In this document: piece by piece, positions 49,243 through 61,605 of the stretch | Numbering within the stretch: position 1 is the first letter of the stretch | How the letters are laid out: every line of letters starts with the position of its first letter | Origin: Thuidium tamariscinum | Lineage: Eukaryota; Streptophyta; Bryopsida; Hypnales; Thuidiaceae | Direction of reading: 5' to 3' | Assembly (NCBI GenBank): GCA_947034885.2 | Contig: OX344750.2 | Span: 33,156,821-33,220,820, forward strand | DNA: 64,000 nucleotides | The notes under the pieces: generated by a model | Seen by the model: only the letters and a program-made list of their open reading frames with translations | Databases searched by the model: none | Told to the model about the DNA's origin: nothing | Translations under genes and position numbers: made by a program

Positions 49243-50180
49243 TTAACCCCTAAAGGTTTTGGACTATGTTTTCACCAAAACCGCTTCAAAACTGTCATTT
49301 TTTAGACAACTATCAAAATTTTAGAAAAAAACATTTTTTGACAAAAATAACCGTAGGATCTTTTAGAAAACAAGTTTAAGAATATGTGGAAAAAATTTCA
49401 GCAATTTCCGCTGAGTAGATTGCAAGATATTGGTGTTTAAAGTGACAAAAATCATTCTTTTACCACTGCGGAAATCCGGGCAGCTGCACTTCAGAAGACC
49501 ATATTTGTGTGGAAAAATGTCCAAAATGATTGTAACTCTTTGGATTCATTTTTCAAGTGAAGTTGGCTACATGCTTGAAAATTTTCAGATCATTTGAAAT
49601 TGTACAACATATAGGAAAAAAATAGTAAGTAGAAAGAAGTAGAAAATGAGCCAAAACACTAAATTATTAACAATTTATTTATAGAGTTAAAAAAGACAAT
49701 CCCAATGGTTGTAATGTTGTGTTAAACAATATAAACCCAATGTTTTTATTTTTTTTCAAAAATATTAAAAATTGAATTAAATAAAGAATTTCAAACTTGT
49801 TTTGTAGTTTAGAGATTTTATAACTAGCCGAAACTACCTCAAACTAAAAATCCTCATAACTTTTGACTCATTAATCAAAATGGAATGATTCAAAGGTTTC
49901 CTCTTTGATAAAAATCAAAGAAACCAATTTCAAATTTTAATTTCTTAAAAAAGTAATTTTTTTGCTGCCCGAGTTGCCCACCGAGTAGAGAAATTACATA
50001 TCAGCCAATAACTTTTTCACTATGTAGTCAAAAGTTATGAAAATTGTTGGGCCTTAAAGTTACTCCTTGGGCACATCTTGTGTCAAAATTTCAAAGAAAA
50101 AAAACAAAAATTCCATCTGTAATGAACTGCCCGAAATCGCTGTGTTGTCAAAAAACGCAGTTTGGTCCTTTAGGGGTTAA
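49243..50180 (-). mobile_element. TTAA-bounded non-autonomous element P2
   Basis: Ends are TTAA-CCCCTAAAGG and CCTTTAGGGG-TTAA, a 10-bp perfect inverted repeat. The 930-bp interior is homologous to P1 in reverse orientation (CGTAGGATCTT, GATTGCAAGATATT, CATAACTTTT in complementary order). It is non-coding. Confidence 0.9.
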
Positions 50181-50639
50181 ATTAGATAAGACTAATCACA
50201 TGCACAAGAATCTAACTTACCAAAAAAAATCAATAAAATTGTTAAGAGAAACAATCTTTGAAAAATTATCACTAGATTTAACCACAATGACATAAAACTT
50301 TGGGATTGAACCCAACAACTTGTAACTTCAAAATTATCACTACATAGCACCATATGTAGTTCCTCTTATCACATTGTATACTCCTACCGCCAGTAATCTT
50401 GTGATAGAAGACAATGATTACCTTGCTTGTCACACAAACAAACTCCATGATATTGGTTTCCATCAGCCCTTTTTTTTTTGGCGATATGGTGCCAAATGGC
50501 ACCATTCCAAAATAAGTTTCTACTTTTCGCCAAATAAAAGTAATCTTTTTTCGCCAGAATTTTTTCATTCATATTCAAAATATAGATGATATCGCCAAAT
50601 TTGGATGAAAAAGTGTATGGATATGACTGAAAAGTGTTT
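50181..50639. other. AT-rich gene-free DNA
   Basis: No gene is seen. An imperfect palindrome ATGGTGCC-AAAT-GGCACCAT lies at 50485-50504, with several nearby TTTCGCCA/TGGCGA motifs. Confidence 0.4.
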
Positions 50640-51860
50640 TTTAGTCAAAAAGATGGATGGATGGAGATATACAATGCTTCACCAAATTTTAAGTTGTCGC
50701 CATCTTGGCACTTTCTCAAAAACCAAAAAAAAAGGGCTGGTTTCCATATAAACATCTCCTCACTTTTTCTCAATGGAGATGCACATGAATTGAACAAATA
50801 GCCTCCCCCAGTAGGTAGAGTACTTCTAGGTAGCAGATTCATATGCATCACCATCAAGGAAAGGTGAAGTGAAGTTTGGACTTGAGAATCTCCCATCAGG
50901 CTAGAGTTAAATACAAGTTGGAACATGCTTGATATGAATCTTGAATCTTCAATTTGAGGATGTTATTTTTCCATGTCAAACTTACCTTCAACTTTGCTTG
51001 ATGATAATGCATCTGAATTGGAAGGAAAAGTCCTCTTGTATACAATGTTTCCTCTAAATCAAATTCAGATGCATTACCATCAAGGAAGGTGAAGTGAAGT
51101 TTGGGCTTGAGAATCTTCCATTTTGAAACCCGTTTCCAAGACCAAGGTGTGAACCACGTTTGCCCTGCCGATCTCGCTTTCAGTTCTAAATCTTTCCATA
51201 TCAATCTTTCTTTCAACTGTCCTTGACGGTAATACACATGAATTCAAACAGAAAGCCTCCAGAATCCAGATTATGACATAGAGTGCTTCTCTAGATCAAA
51301 TTCGTATGCATCACCATCACGGAAAGTAGAAGTGAAAATTGGACTTGATCGAGACATTGATTCTCCCATTTCAGAATTTGCAAAACTAAGCAGGCTTGCA
51401 CTGAATATTGGTTAGTGGATATCTCCTTTCTATCGGGCTTTCCATATCAAATTTTCCTTCCACTGTCTTTGATGGAGATGCACATGAATTTCAACAGATA
51501 GCCTCCCCTCGAAGAATGCTTCCTCGAAACAAAAATCAGGTGCATCACCATCAAGGAAAGTGGAGGTGAAATTTGGACTTGAGACACTGATTTGATTCTC
51601 CCGTCGTAGAATTTGCAATAACAGGCTTGCACTGAATCTCGGTCTGCGAGTGTCTCCGGTCCATTCCGTATGATCAAACTTTCCTTCCACTGTCCTTGAT
51701 GGAGATGCACATGAATTTGAACAGACAGCCTCCCCTCGAATTAAGAGTGCTTCTCCGAAACAAAATCATGTGCATCGCCATCAAGGAAAAGTGGAAGTGA
51801 AGTTTGGACTTGAGATTCGCTCTTCTTGTCGATTGAAACCTCCCTTCGTTTGGACAATGC
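50640..51860 (-). repeat. five-copy array of about 230-bp units with coding-like blocks
   Basis: Units lie near 50760-50900, 50990-51130, 51225-51400, 51460-51640 and 51690-51850. Each has GGAGATGCACATGAATT(T), then TGCATCACCATCAAGGAAAG and AAGT(T)TGGACTTGAGA. On the minus strand parts read PNFTSTFLDGDAPDFCFEEA, SVEIHVHLHQRQWKENLIW and LHFTFLDGNASEFDLEETL, so the units look like repeated exons drifting out of frame. No known domain is recognised. It could be a decaying gene or a repeat-rich non-coding RNA. Confidence 0.65.
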
Positions 51861-52069
51861 AAACCCAATTGCAAACGCAACCCAATCAAACCAATGGGTA
51901 AGTCACGATCTACGGTATTCTCAGTGACACAGCAATGCACTTCCAAATTGGCTAATGACTTTAGCTCCAACAACACCCAGTACGCATCGACAGCATTCCT
52001 TCAATTCTACACGGGTAATCAAATGAAGACAAAGCTAATAGACGCGGCAACATTAATTGCCAATTAACC

Positions 52070-52790
52070 TGATCGAGGTACATTCGTAGAGAACTACACA
52101 ATTAGCAAATAAACGACGTAACCCTCTCAACAGTATGACTACAGAACGAGCAAGACAGCGCCGTTTACAGGAAGCTAATGCTGTCTAGCTAGCAGCACGG
52201 TTAACTAACCTGAATTGATCAAGGCATATTCATACCTGGTCCACTAATATATATACCAACTATGAATCTTTAAGTACACCAAATGAACGACATAAAAATC
52301 TGACTCTTCTGCGTGAAAAGATTTAGAGATACCGACTTATAACTGCAGAATGAGCAAGACGTACAGCCATTTGCAGGAAGCAGAAGCTCGATCTCTAGAT
52401 CTAGCAGCATGGCCAGCTAACCTGAATTACTTATCAAGGCACATCATTCATACCACTAATATACACCAACTATTTACATCAAATCAATGAACAACGTACA
52501 TGTATTACATTACAATCTGACGTACGAACTCTACTGCACTGAAAGATCTAGAATTACCAACATATAATTACAGAATCGAATGAGCAAGACAGACTGAGCC
52601 AATTCCAGGAAACTAGCTAAAGCGCGATCTCTATCAATCTAGCAGCATGGCCAACTAATTAACTTGCACTGATATATCAAGGTACATTCATACCACTACA
52701 ACGAAACGTTTACATACACCAAATAAACGACATAACACTCTGACTCCAATGCGCGTGCGCAGGGCAAGAGATACCGGCCAACGTTGATAC
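52070..52790 (-). repeat. second tandem array, three to four units of about 205-225 bp
   Basis: Units near 52130, 52340 and 52560 share GAATGAGCAAGAC, TACAGGAAGC-like blocks, CTAGCAGCA(C/T)GG, AACCTGAATT, ATCAAGG(C/T)ACAT and CACCAAATGAACGACATAA. It is GC-richer than neighbouring DNA. It is directly 5' (plus-strand sense) of a promoter-like region and downstream of it on the minus strand. Confidence 0.7.
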
Positions 52791-52849
52791 TTCCAGATCG
52801 ACTGCTAGACAATGCACAAGCTAGGATGACACAGACAGAGTCTTTGATC

Positions 52850-53340
52850 GACAATCAATTAAGGAAGGAATTGAAGGAGCAGCTAGCGGCTCCAAGTTCG
52901 AGGAGCTGGAGATGGTGCAACTGACTGACTGCGAAAGTGGGGGACGATCGATCCATCATCTGTTGATCGATAGTTCGAATGTGGTGGAGTGAGGGTGTGG
53001 ATGTTCGTATTTAAGCTGGCTGGGAATTGAATCGGAACGGCTGCGAAGGGAAGGAAAGCGCATTTGGAAATGCCGAGTGGCGACAATCGGTCTGGACCCG
53101 GATTCACGTAAGTCAACCGGTTGAACGGAGTGGAGGGCCCGTCGGTAGCGCTTGGAAAGAGGAGGAGCGGAACGCGGCGGTCCTAATTAGGAAGGGAGAC
53201 CTCGAAGACGGGAACGCGGAGTACGGTCCGAAGCCCACCTGGACGAACGCGCTTTGGCTTCCTGCGCGCACGAGATGCCTGGCAGTCTACCGGATGAAAG
53301 AACTGAAGAATAATAGGCAAGCTTCATCCTAGCATGGGTT
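52850..53340 (-). promoter_or_regulatory. promoter-like region with a possible 5' exon
   Basis: Here GC rises. On the minus strand a TATA-like TTAAATA (near 53007-53013) precedes ATGATGGATCGATCG at 52959, a 34-codon ORF ending before the second array. This would suit a minus-strand transcript running through both arrays. On the plus strand an ORF at 53027-53332 opens with TTG rather than ATG. I cannot name any product. Confidence 0.3.
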
Positions 53341-53487
53341 TTATTATTTCACGCAGCCAGTGACACTAATTTTGGCATTGACACTAATTTTGAGGCCCCA
53401 GTGCAGCCAATTTTGGGGGCTGGGGCCGTGGTTGCCGAGGAAGAATTTCTGTCAGAATCAGACTATCTGCTTTTGGCACTCGCTTCT

Positions 53488-53979
53488 TTAACCCATAAAT
53501 GACACGGAGGCCATTTTTGGGTGGGTGAAGAAGAGAGAATCTTTTTGTCTAGGACGAAGATGCAACTAAGGTGGGTACACCTAAAATTGCACCTCACCTA
53601 AAAGGGCCATCTATAGTTGTTGTACATTTCTGAATTCCATTATGTACCTATTTGGCTAGAGCGCTTTTAGAAACAGACTTTGAACCTTAATAACTTTTGC
53701 ATATTGTATCCAAATGCTACATTTTTTGGTGCATTGGAACAAGCTTTCACTTGCCAAGAAGACTATATAAAAATTCAATTAGACTAGTAATAGTTTACCA
53801 AAAAGTGACGCTTTTAGGTGTATCCACCTTATTCATCTTCGGAATTAGGGATAGAAAGCAAAGATCTTCTACAATGCTTTGATTTTCAACAACTGCTTAT
53901 AAATTTTTTTGAACCAATGATTCCTACGGTATCAGAATTCATGATTTTCACGGCTACCAATTCATCATTTAGGGGTTAA
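53488..53979 (+). mobile_element. TTAA-bounded element P4
   Basis: Ends are TTAA-CCCATAAATGA and TCATTTAGGGG-TTAA, inverted with one mismatch. The interior carries GTATCCAAATGCTACA, TTTTTTGGTGCATTGGAACA and GCTTTCACTTGCCAA, which recur inverted near 57600-57690. It is a different subfamily from P1-P3. Non-coding. Confidence 0.75.
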
Positions 53980-54108
53980 CATAGAGAGCATTGAATCCTC
54001 CATTCAAAGTAGGTGGATTAACCTAAGGGAAAGAGGCAAGAATTTTTGTTTTTTTCACATAATGTTTTTTTGCAAACTTTGAATTTGTATTTGCAATTGA
54101 AGCCCCCC

Positions 54109-55962
54109 TAATGAGGGTGATTGCAAGAAACACCTACAAGTTTTGTTGTGTTCCAATTTTGGAACGCTATAACTTTTGAACTATCAATTAAATGCCAAAA
54201 TAAATAAATAAAATACTTCTAGATATCTTAATCTTAATTGTATCCCTTATATTTTAGGATTTTAAAAAAAAATTATATATTTAAGAGAGTCAATTTTGTT
54301 AATTTGTTACACTTTGATATACATAGATTTTTATACTATAGAGTGGTTTGAATTAATGGTTTTGAGGTGAAATTTTTGTGGTATATTTTCCTAGTAGGCA
54401 CACATGTTCATACCAAAGGAATTCTTAAAATGAAATATTTTATATCCTCAACATTTGTGCATATAGGCCTCCCTTATGCATGCACTTCTCAAAATTAGAG
54501 ATGGTTTTGACCTCAGTTATTGGATCAAATCTCATCACCAATAAGTCTTCCCAAATGGCCAATTTTTAGTTTTGCTGAAAATTGATTTTTATTTTCTACA
54601 AATAAAAAACATTGAAGTATGTATTTTCTTGGTTGTATTCTTGGACATCAAATTTTGGCCAAGAAAGTTTTAATAATTCAACGTTTTAATTTGTAGAAAA
54701 TAGAATAATCAATTTTCAACAATATTAAAAATTAGGCATTTTGGAAGACTTATTGGTGATGAGATTTGACCCAAAAAATGAGGTCAAAATCATTTCTAAT
54801 GATTAGAAGTGCATGTGCAAGGGAGGCGTATTTGAATAAATATTGAAGGCATAAAGTAATTTATTTTGAATACACCTCTAATAGAAACATATGTGCCTAT
54901 TAGGAAAATATACTACAAAAATTGCAACTCAAAACCATTAATTTAAAGTTTTCGATAGTATGAAAAACTTATATATGTCAAAGTATGATAAATGAACAAA
55001 ATTAACTTTTAAATATAAAAGTATTTGAATTTATTTTTGAAAATTAAAGGATACAACTACAATAGTGCTAGTATATGAGTATGAAAGTATGAGCATGTGA
55101 GCTTTAAAAGACAAACTATTCTATTGCCAAGTAAAGGTTCAAATAAGTGTTTTAGAATGACTTTAATATTTGTGTCCAATTTTTTTTTAGATTTGTTAGT
55201 TTTTAAATGAAAAAAATTTAAAAAATAGATAATTCTAGTTTCTAGCCTAGATTATAATATCATTATTTAACCCCTAACTATCCTATCAACCATATATCAA
55301 CTATAGTTTTTAAGATTAACTATTGAAAACTTTCTTTATCACTAAAAAAATAAATTTGATTTTTGAGAGGTCCTCCAAGGCATTTATGCATCATTAGTGG
55401 AAAAGTCACAAAATTGCAGAGAAGAAATGGGTATATCAAGGGTCTAATTTTTAGTAAATCAACCATGGTGAAATTTTAAAAATCTAAAAATCCAATTTGT
55501 AAGGACTTGATAGGAATGTGATTTCAACAAAAGAATGAACTTGAAACCATCTTCAATGTTTGGAAGTATGCACATTATAGAGCTCCCTTTTTGGCCTTTT
55601 TGTATGAATGTAAAGGACATAAAATAATGTATTTTTTGATGCACCTCATATGGAACATGACTAACTAGTGTAGAAATAGAATAGCCTAATTCCAGCTTAG
55701 GACCATTAAATTTGGATACTTCCTTGCACTAAAAAAGACCAAAAAAATCCAAAATTGTGACAAATTAGAGAAATTGACTTTCAAATAAAAATTGATTTTT
55801 TGAATTTTTGAAAAACAAGGAATACAATTACAATCAAGACATATACAAAAAAAGAAAGTTCAAAATTCTTTAGGATCATGCTTCAAAAGTTATAGCAAAA
55901 GACAAAACTAATTTGGCAAAAACTTTACTATAATGGTTGATCTTTCTTGCAATCACGCTAAT
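54109..55962 (+). mobile_element. long TIR element E4 with a large internal inverted repeat
   Basis: The left end has GGGTGATTGCAAGAAACAC starting at 54115 and the right end has TTCTTGCAATCACGC ending at 55958. TAAT may be the duplicated target (54109-54112 and 55959-55962). Subterminal blocks also pair (ATAACTTTTGAACT and TTCAAAAGTTATAG). Inside, about 54230-54610 and 54680-55062 form an imperfect hairpin (AATCTCATCACCAATAAGTC versus GACTTATTGGTGATGAGATT). A third diverged copy of the arm runs at 55500-55850. No transposase is visible. Confidence 0.75.
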
Positions 55963-56287
55963 AGAAAAGGGATCACATTACATTAAGTTATATTGTAAGA
56001 GCACAATCCTCAAGGTTAGAATCAGCACTTAATGGATGTGCACATGGGTCTTTGAAACCATACTCTTGCACCATAATTTGATGTTCAATCCTTTCTACCA
56101 TCTAATACTTTTTATCACTTTGTTTTCACTACTTTTATGAAATTTTTTTATTAAAAATGGCACCATTCTACACCTTTGGCACTTTTACAATTTCTAAAAT
56201 TATTTGATTTGAAATGTATAACTATCCTAAATGTCATTTTTATCATTTAGACCATGCAATTTGAAAATAGCATGTAGAATATACCAT

Positions 56288-57207
56288 TTAATCCCTAAAG
56301 GACCAAGTTCAATTTTTTGGCAACATAGGAATGTTGGGTAGCACAATACAAATGGATATTTTTATTTTTTACTTTGAAATTTTTATACAACATTAGGTGA
56401 GGGATGTCTTTAAAATCCAACAACTTTCATAACTTTTGACTACATAATTAGAAAGTTATTACACAATATCTTGTTCCTTTCTCAACTTAGATAGTACAAG
56501 CTTATAAAAAAATCACAAAAGAAAATTTGAAATTGATTTTCCATATTTATATATATATTATAAGCTTTGAATAATTTCATTTTGATTAATGTTATGAAAG
56601 TTATGAGGAATTCAAGTTTGTAGGTAATTATAGATTTTCTATTCTAAAATAAACTTTGAAGTCTCTTGTTAAACTCAATTATAATTATTTTTGAAAAAAA
56701 TAAAAATATTGGATTTAGATTGCTTATCAAAACATTACAAACATTGGAATTGAAATTTTTCAATTTCATAACTAACTTTTTAATAATTTAGAGCTTTAAA
56801 TCATTCTTTACGTCTTTTTATTTAGTTCTTTCTTTCAATATGTTGTACAATTCCAAATAATCTAGAATCTTTCAAACATGTGACCAACTTTCCTTCAAGA
56901 ATGAATCCAAAGAAGTACCAATAACATGAACATTTTTTCACACAAATATGACCTTGTGAAGTGCAATTGCCCAATTTTTTGCAAGGCCAAAAAATGGATT
57001 TTGGTTAATTCAAACACTAAGAACTTGCAACCAACATGGAAGAAATTTCTAAAAAAATTACCACATCTTCTCACACCAATGTACTAAAAGATCCTATGGT
57101 CACATGTGCCTAAAAATGTCTTTTTTACTAAAGCTTGATGCTTCTACTAGAAATGGCAGTTTTGAAACATTTTGGTGAAGACACACTCAAGGAACATTAG
57201 GGGTTAA
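56288..57207 (+). mobile_element. TTAA-bounded non-autonomous element P3
   Basis: Ends are TTAA-TCCCTAAAGGACCAA and ACATTAGGGG-TTAA. The 912-bp interior matches P1 in the same orientation (ATGTTGTACAATTCCAAATA, AGATCCTATGGTCACAT, CAACTTTCATAACTTTTGAC) but is more diverged. Non-coding. Confidence 0.85.
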
Positions 57208-57336
57208 TGAAATTCCCTATCTTTCTTGTAAAGAGCATAACATTCAGTAGCCCATAGAAGGACTGCCTTTCCCTTTGTGAAGTCCCCATCACCTAATTTC
57301 ATCTGACATTTCTTGAAGTTTGCAATTTTAGTTACT

Positions 57337-57406
57337 AAATGGTGTGGAATATTCCGCACCATTTCATCTGCTGGATGGAATGGTGTAGAATATTCCACAC
57401 CATTTC
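57337..57406. repeat. duplicated short palindrome
   Basis: A 28-base near-palindrome centred on GGAATATTCC at 57337-57364 is followed by a second copy at 57378-57406 (GGTGTAGAATATTCCACACC core). The two differ by few bases. Confidence 0.7.
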
Positions 57407-57499
57407 ATCCATTGGGAGGCAGTGTGACAAGCTGCTATTGAATGTTACGAGAGTTCAAATGTATTTACTTCTTAAGTATTTTGGCTCCACAATCAATAT

Positions 57500-57863
57500 T
57501 GGTCTGTAATATTTAGGATGTGGTGACAACCAATAAGGTGGATATACCCCAAAAAAGCCACTTACTAGTTCTGTACCTAGTTGTTGTTATAAAGTTGTTT
57601 AGACTTTCATATAATCTTGTTGGCAAGTGAAAGTGCATTCCAATGCACCAAAGAATACAATGTTTGGATAGAATATGCAAAAGTTATTATGGGTCAAAGT
57701 TTATTTTTGAAAGCATTATCTATAGCATGTGTACATAACTAATTTTGGAAATGTACACCAATGTAGATGGCGCTTTAAGGTTAGTTGCACTTTTAGATGT
57801 ATTTATTTTTGTAAGAAGGGGCATTTTGACCAAAAAATTTGGCATTCCATGATACAATATTAA
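57500..57863 (-). mobile_element. partial inverted copy of P4
   Basis: TTGGCAAGTGAAAG, CATTCCAATGCACCAAA, GGATAGAATATGCAAAAGTT and GTGTACATAACTAATTTTGG parallel the reverse complement of 53560-53830. The left end is not clear. The right end runs to TTAA at 57860-57863, which is also the left TTAA of element P5. Confidence 0.6.
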
Positions 57864-58754
57864 CCCCTCAACACCCAAGTGGCCTCTCATAGTTTGGCAA
57901 TCTAAGTCAAAGTGCTATAACTTTTGCATTCAATGTCTGAATTTAATAGAGCTAGTTGCTAAAGTTACAATGCATTCTAGTCTAATTTTTGTAGTAAAAT
58001 TTTCAAATCAATCCAAGATGTACAAATTTTTTGGAAGCCAATTGAAGTTCATAGGTTCAATTTGAGCACACCAAATTGTAGTTGATGGTTGCAACTTTGG
58101 GGACTTGTATTTCCTTCATCCAATGTTTGTTTTCAATAAAATTTAGTGGATCTTATTCTTTTAGTTCAAAACCAGAAAATTCTGGTTTACACTCAACTTT
58201 AGCAGCTTATTTCTTCTTCATACAGTGCCTATTTCTAATTTAAAAAAATTTAAAGGGTTGCATATTCTATTCTACTTTGAGTGGCTAAAATTTTATATAT
58301 ATCAATCCAAGAACTTATAAATAATTGAGAAGCATTTTAGTAGGAAGTTTAGTCATAGATGTGTTTTTTGTACCCTTTTTTGGTATTTCATAGTTATTTT
58401 GCAAATACAATGAGTCAATTGAATGACATTTTTTTCACCAATGTCTTTGAATGTTCATTTTGAAGCACTTTTTAGTTTAAAGTTTTTTCATTTAAGTAGG
58501 TTTAGAAATCAAATTTTACCTCCAAATGTATTTTTAGGAAAATTTGAACTTCTCTTTTCAACACTAAAACATTATACTCTTGCAATTTATGAGGTCAAAT
58601 GATTCCTAATTTGATCCACATCATCTACAACATGCACACTACAAGATTGTACAGTTGAGATTTTCATACCTTAGTTACATTTACACTTACTAGGCTTGAA
58701 AAGCAAGAATGTTTATAAAACCAAAAAAAACTTCAAAGGGCCTTGAGGGATTAA
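57860..58754 (+). mobile_element. TTAA-bounded element P5
   Basis: Ends are TTAA-CCCCTCAACACCC and GGGCCTTGAGGGA-TTAA, inverted over about 7 of the first 8 positions. The 887-bp interior is AT-rich, non-coding, and not clearly related to P1. It abuts the partial P4 copy through a shared TTAA. Confidence 0.68.
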
Positions 58755-59984
58755 GATCCATTATTTCAATTCTAGACATTGCATTTCCATTAATACAAAA
58801 TTTAAGAATTATCACACTTTATGTATTCTCGTACAATAATGTACCAATTTGATTGTAGACAAATCTATTTCAGGAATTTTAGTAAGTTCATTTATGTTTT
58901 TTGGAATTTTATTCTTTGCAAAGGAATCATAATATACTAGACCTTTGTATAAGCCATTTTCAAAAATTTTGATTTTGAGTATGCTAAATCTCAACCTAAG
59001 CATTTACCTTGAACAAAAAGATTCAAACTAAATTCCACATCCTCCAATTTCATTGAATTTTGAAGTTAAGATACATCTATAGGTATTTAATAGAAAAATA
59101 ATAATTTGTACTACTTTCAACTTAGTTTGAACCTACAAATCTTGTAAATGATAATAGAATTGAGTGAGAATTTTTTTTTAAAGCCTCTACAAAAGTGAAA
59201 AAAATCCCAGAGTCAATCCTATAATTTGATACATTTTTTGACATCCAAATATCTTCATCTAGTGGTGATAACTTGAATGTTAAGCTCGTAAGCATAAATT
59301 CAAGAAAAAATTAAAGGTGAATGAATTGTTGTAACAATTGAAATAGCATTAGGACAAATCAATATAGAGTGACTAATATGGTAGTTATTGCTAATTCTAA
59401 GTGCACACTTCTGTCACTATGCACTCAAGATTTTAATTAATTAATTAAAAAAAATTGTAAGAAAAATTAAGAAATTCTTCTCAAATCCCCCTGGGTTTTA
59501 AAAAAAAGTTATTAATTAAAATTAATTCCCTCCCTCCCCTTTCCTGCAATTTTGAGAACCCAATTAACTTCACAATCAATATAGGGAAATTCAAAATCTT
59601 GTATCTCATATCTTGTATCTGTATCCACTCCCATATCCGTAATCAGACCCATATTCACTATTTAGTATCCATACCATATCAAGTATTCATATCCATATTT
59701 GGTACCATATCCATATTTTATTTTTAAAGAATATCTGTATCCATATTCTAAATTTGTATTTGGATGGCTCAAATTAAATCTCACAAAGATCAACGGCTTG
59801 TGATTTTTTTGAGAAATCAACAACATTTTTGAAGGAGAAACATTTTAAAATCAAAACAAATCAACAACTTGTGATTTTTGAGAGAAAGGACAGGGGAACT
59901 AATGGCAAACCAAGAGGTTACTGCCACTTTTGGATGCATAGGCATAGTGATAAAGCTAGTTATTGATGCATCAACATGCTTGAA
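58755..59984. other. AT-rich gene-free DNA
   Basis: No gene or clear element is visible. A run near 59600-59760 is rich in repeated CCATATCCATAT / GTATCCATATT motifs, a degenerate short tandem. Confidence 0.45.
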
Positions 59985-60420
59985 TGAAAGATGGAGAAAG
60001 TAGATCCAAAAAATATATATTGTGGCAGAACCATCTATTGTCAACCAAGGATCCATATCCAACTTGTAGGTATAGCTATTTCCAACCAAGATTAAAATTG
60101 ATTTCCAACCAAAGCTTGGAATGCATTTTTTTGTTCTTTTTCAAGATTGGGACTAATAAGTTCATGACACATGTCCTAAAATACTAAGCAGGAAAGTATT
60201 TCTTAAATGGTCAAAATTGGAAGACTCTTCATATTAGTAATGGGTTTAGGCCAACTTTTGGCTTCCAAAACTCATAGTAATTTAAATTCAAGGAAAAAAA
60301 TCACAAATAATTAGTAATTTCCATGATTTCTATCTTCCTACCTAGCCATAATTTACATTGCCTTATATTGCTCCAAAGCATGTGTCAAATCACTTAAGTG
60401 TTCAACTATAGGTAGTTCTA
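59985..60420 (+). repeat. dispersed repeat R, copy c
   Basis: TCCATATCCAACTTGTAG, TTTCCAACCAA, GGGACTAATAAGTTCATGAC and AGCAGGAAAGTATTTCTT match copy a (700-1150) in order. Copy b shares the later half. Confidence 0.75.
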
Positions 60421-61605
60421 CTATAGCTCATTCAAAAGTATTCAATAAGGAATTGGGAGCAAAATTTATGCCACCAAGCTAGGTATAAAATGCTAGAGTT
60501 TGGGCAATTTTTTAAGATTTCAAATTTTTTGAACTAGAGTTCTTACAATTACTATTTTCCAAAGATTGTAACTAAATTCATTTTTGTGTGGAAAGTTTTA
60601 TTTTTTCCATTTGAATTAGTCATGTAAAAATCACAAAGACTTTTGTTTTGTAAGTAAAAATGGTGGCTCAATGAAAAAACATTTAACAAATTTCATTTTT
60701 GAACTTAAATAGTATTTCAATTTTTAAAATCAAGTCTACTATGTTTAATGTTTTTTAGAAAAAGCAAAAGAACTATTAGGATATGTTTTCAATCCATTCA
60801 GAGCTACTAACAATTCATTCCCCCCCTCCTTTCATAAACTTCCTTCTACTCAACAATCAACAAGTGAATGAAAATCAAGTCTTTTAGAACAAATTATTTC
60901 CTATATTTTCAATTAATTCTACTACAAAAAGATCTTCAAAGTTGTAGATCCAAAGTTTGATGGCCATCCATGGCAAGCTATAATAAAATGTGTTTATTTT
61001 CATTTTTGATGTTATATCTCATCATCTACATGGTTAAAGCTTCTAAAATCATTTTCATATCTTCTTATATTCCCTCCATTCTTACTGAATGATCTTTTGA
61101 TTGGACAAAGTATTCAAAATTAAATCTAAAAATGATATTTAAAAAACCCTTTTGCATTGTATGTATAGTTCAATCCACTCCTATTGTACTAAAAAATATA
61201 TAAGTTTTAGAGCCTTTTAAAAAATGTAATTATGGATACAATTAAAAAACTGGAATTTGGAGGAAATTCTCAAAAAGCATCTATGGGCATTGAACTATTG
61301 AGTGTGAATCCTATTCTTTTGTGGGCAATTAGAATGGTCTAGAATATATGTGAGGATCTTTGTTCCACCTCCCAAAGCTTCATCTCCTTCAATTGGACAA
61401 TACGCAAAGAGATGCAAAAAATAAGAACACTCTATGATTGACACCTTTTGTCATCTCATTTGTATTGACAAGTGCATGGATGGGGAAAAACTACTACTAA
61501 AAGTTGTTTTGTTCATTTCAATTAGCAATTAAAAGCTCAATCTTGTTTATTCACAACATCACAAAATGCAATAGGAAGATTGTTTCTAAATAGAAAATTA
61601 AGGCC
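60421..61605. other. AT-rich gene-free DNA
   Basis: I see no gene, repeat or element with definable ends in this stretch. Confidence 0.4.

Noticed and set aside
57204-57398. Minus-strand ORF between P3 and the partial P4
   Set aside because: It opens at GTG, spans the palindromic duplication, and has no relative that I recognise.
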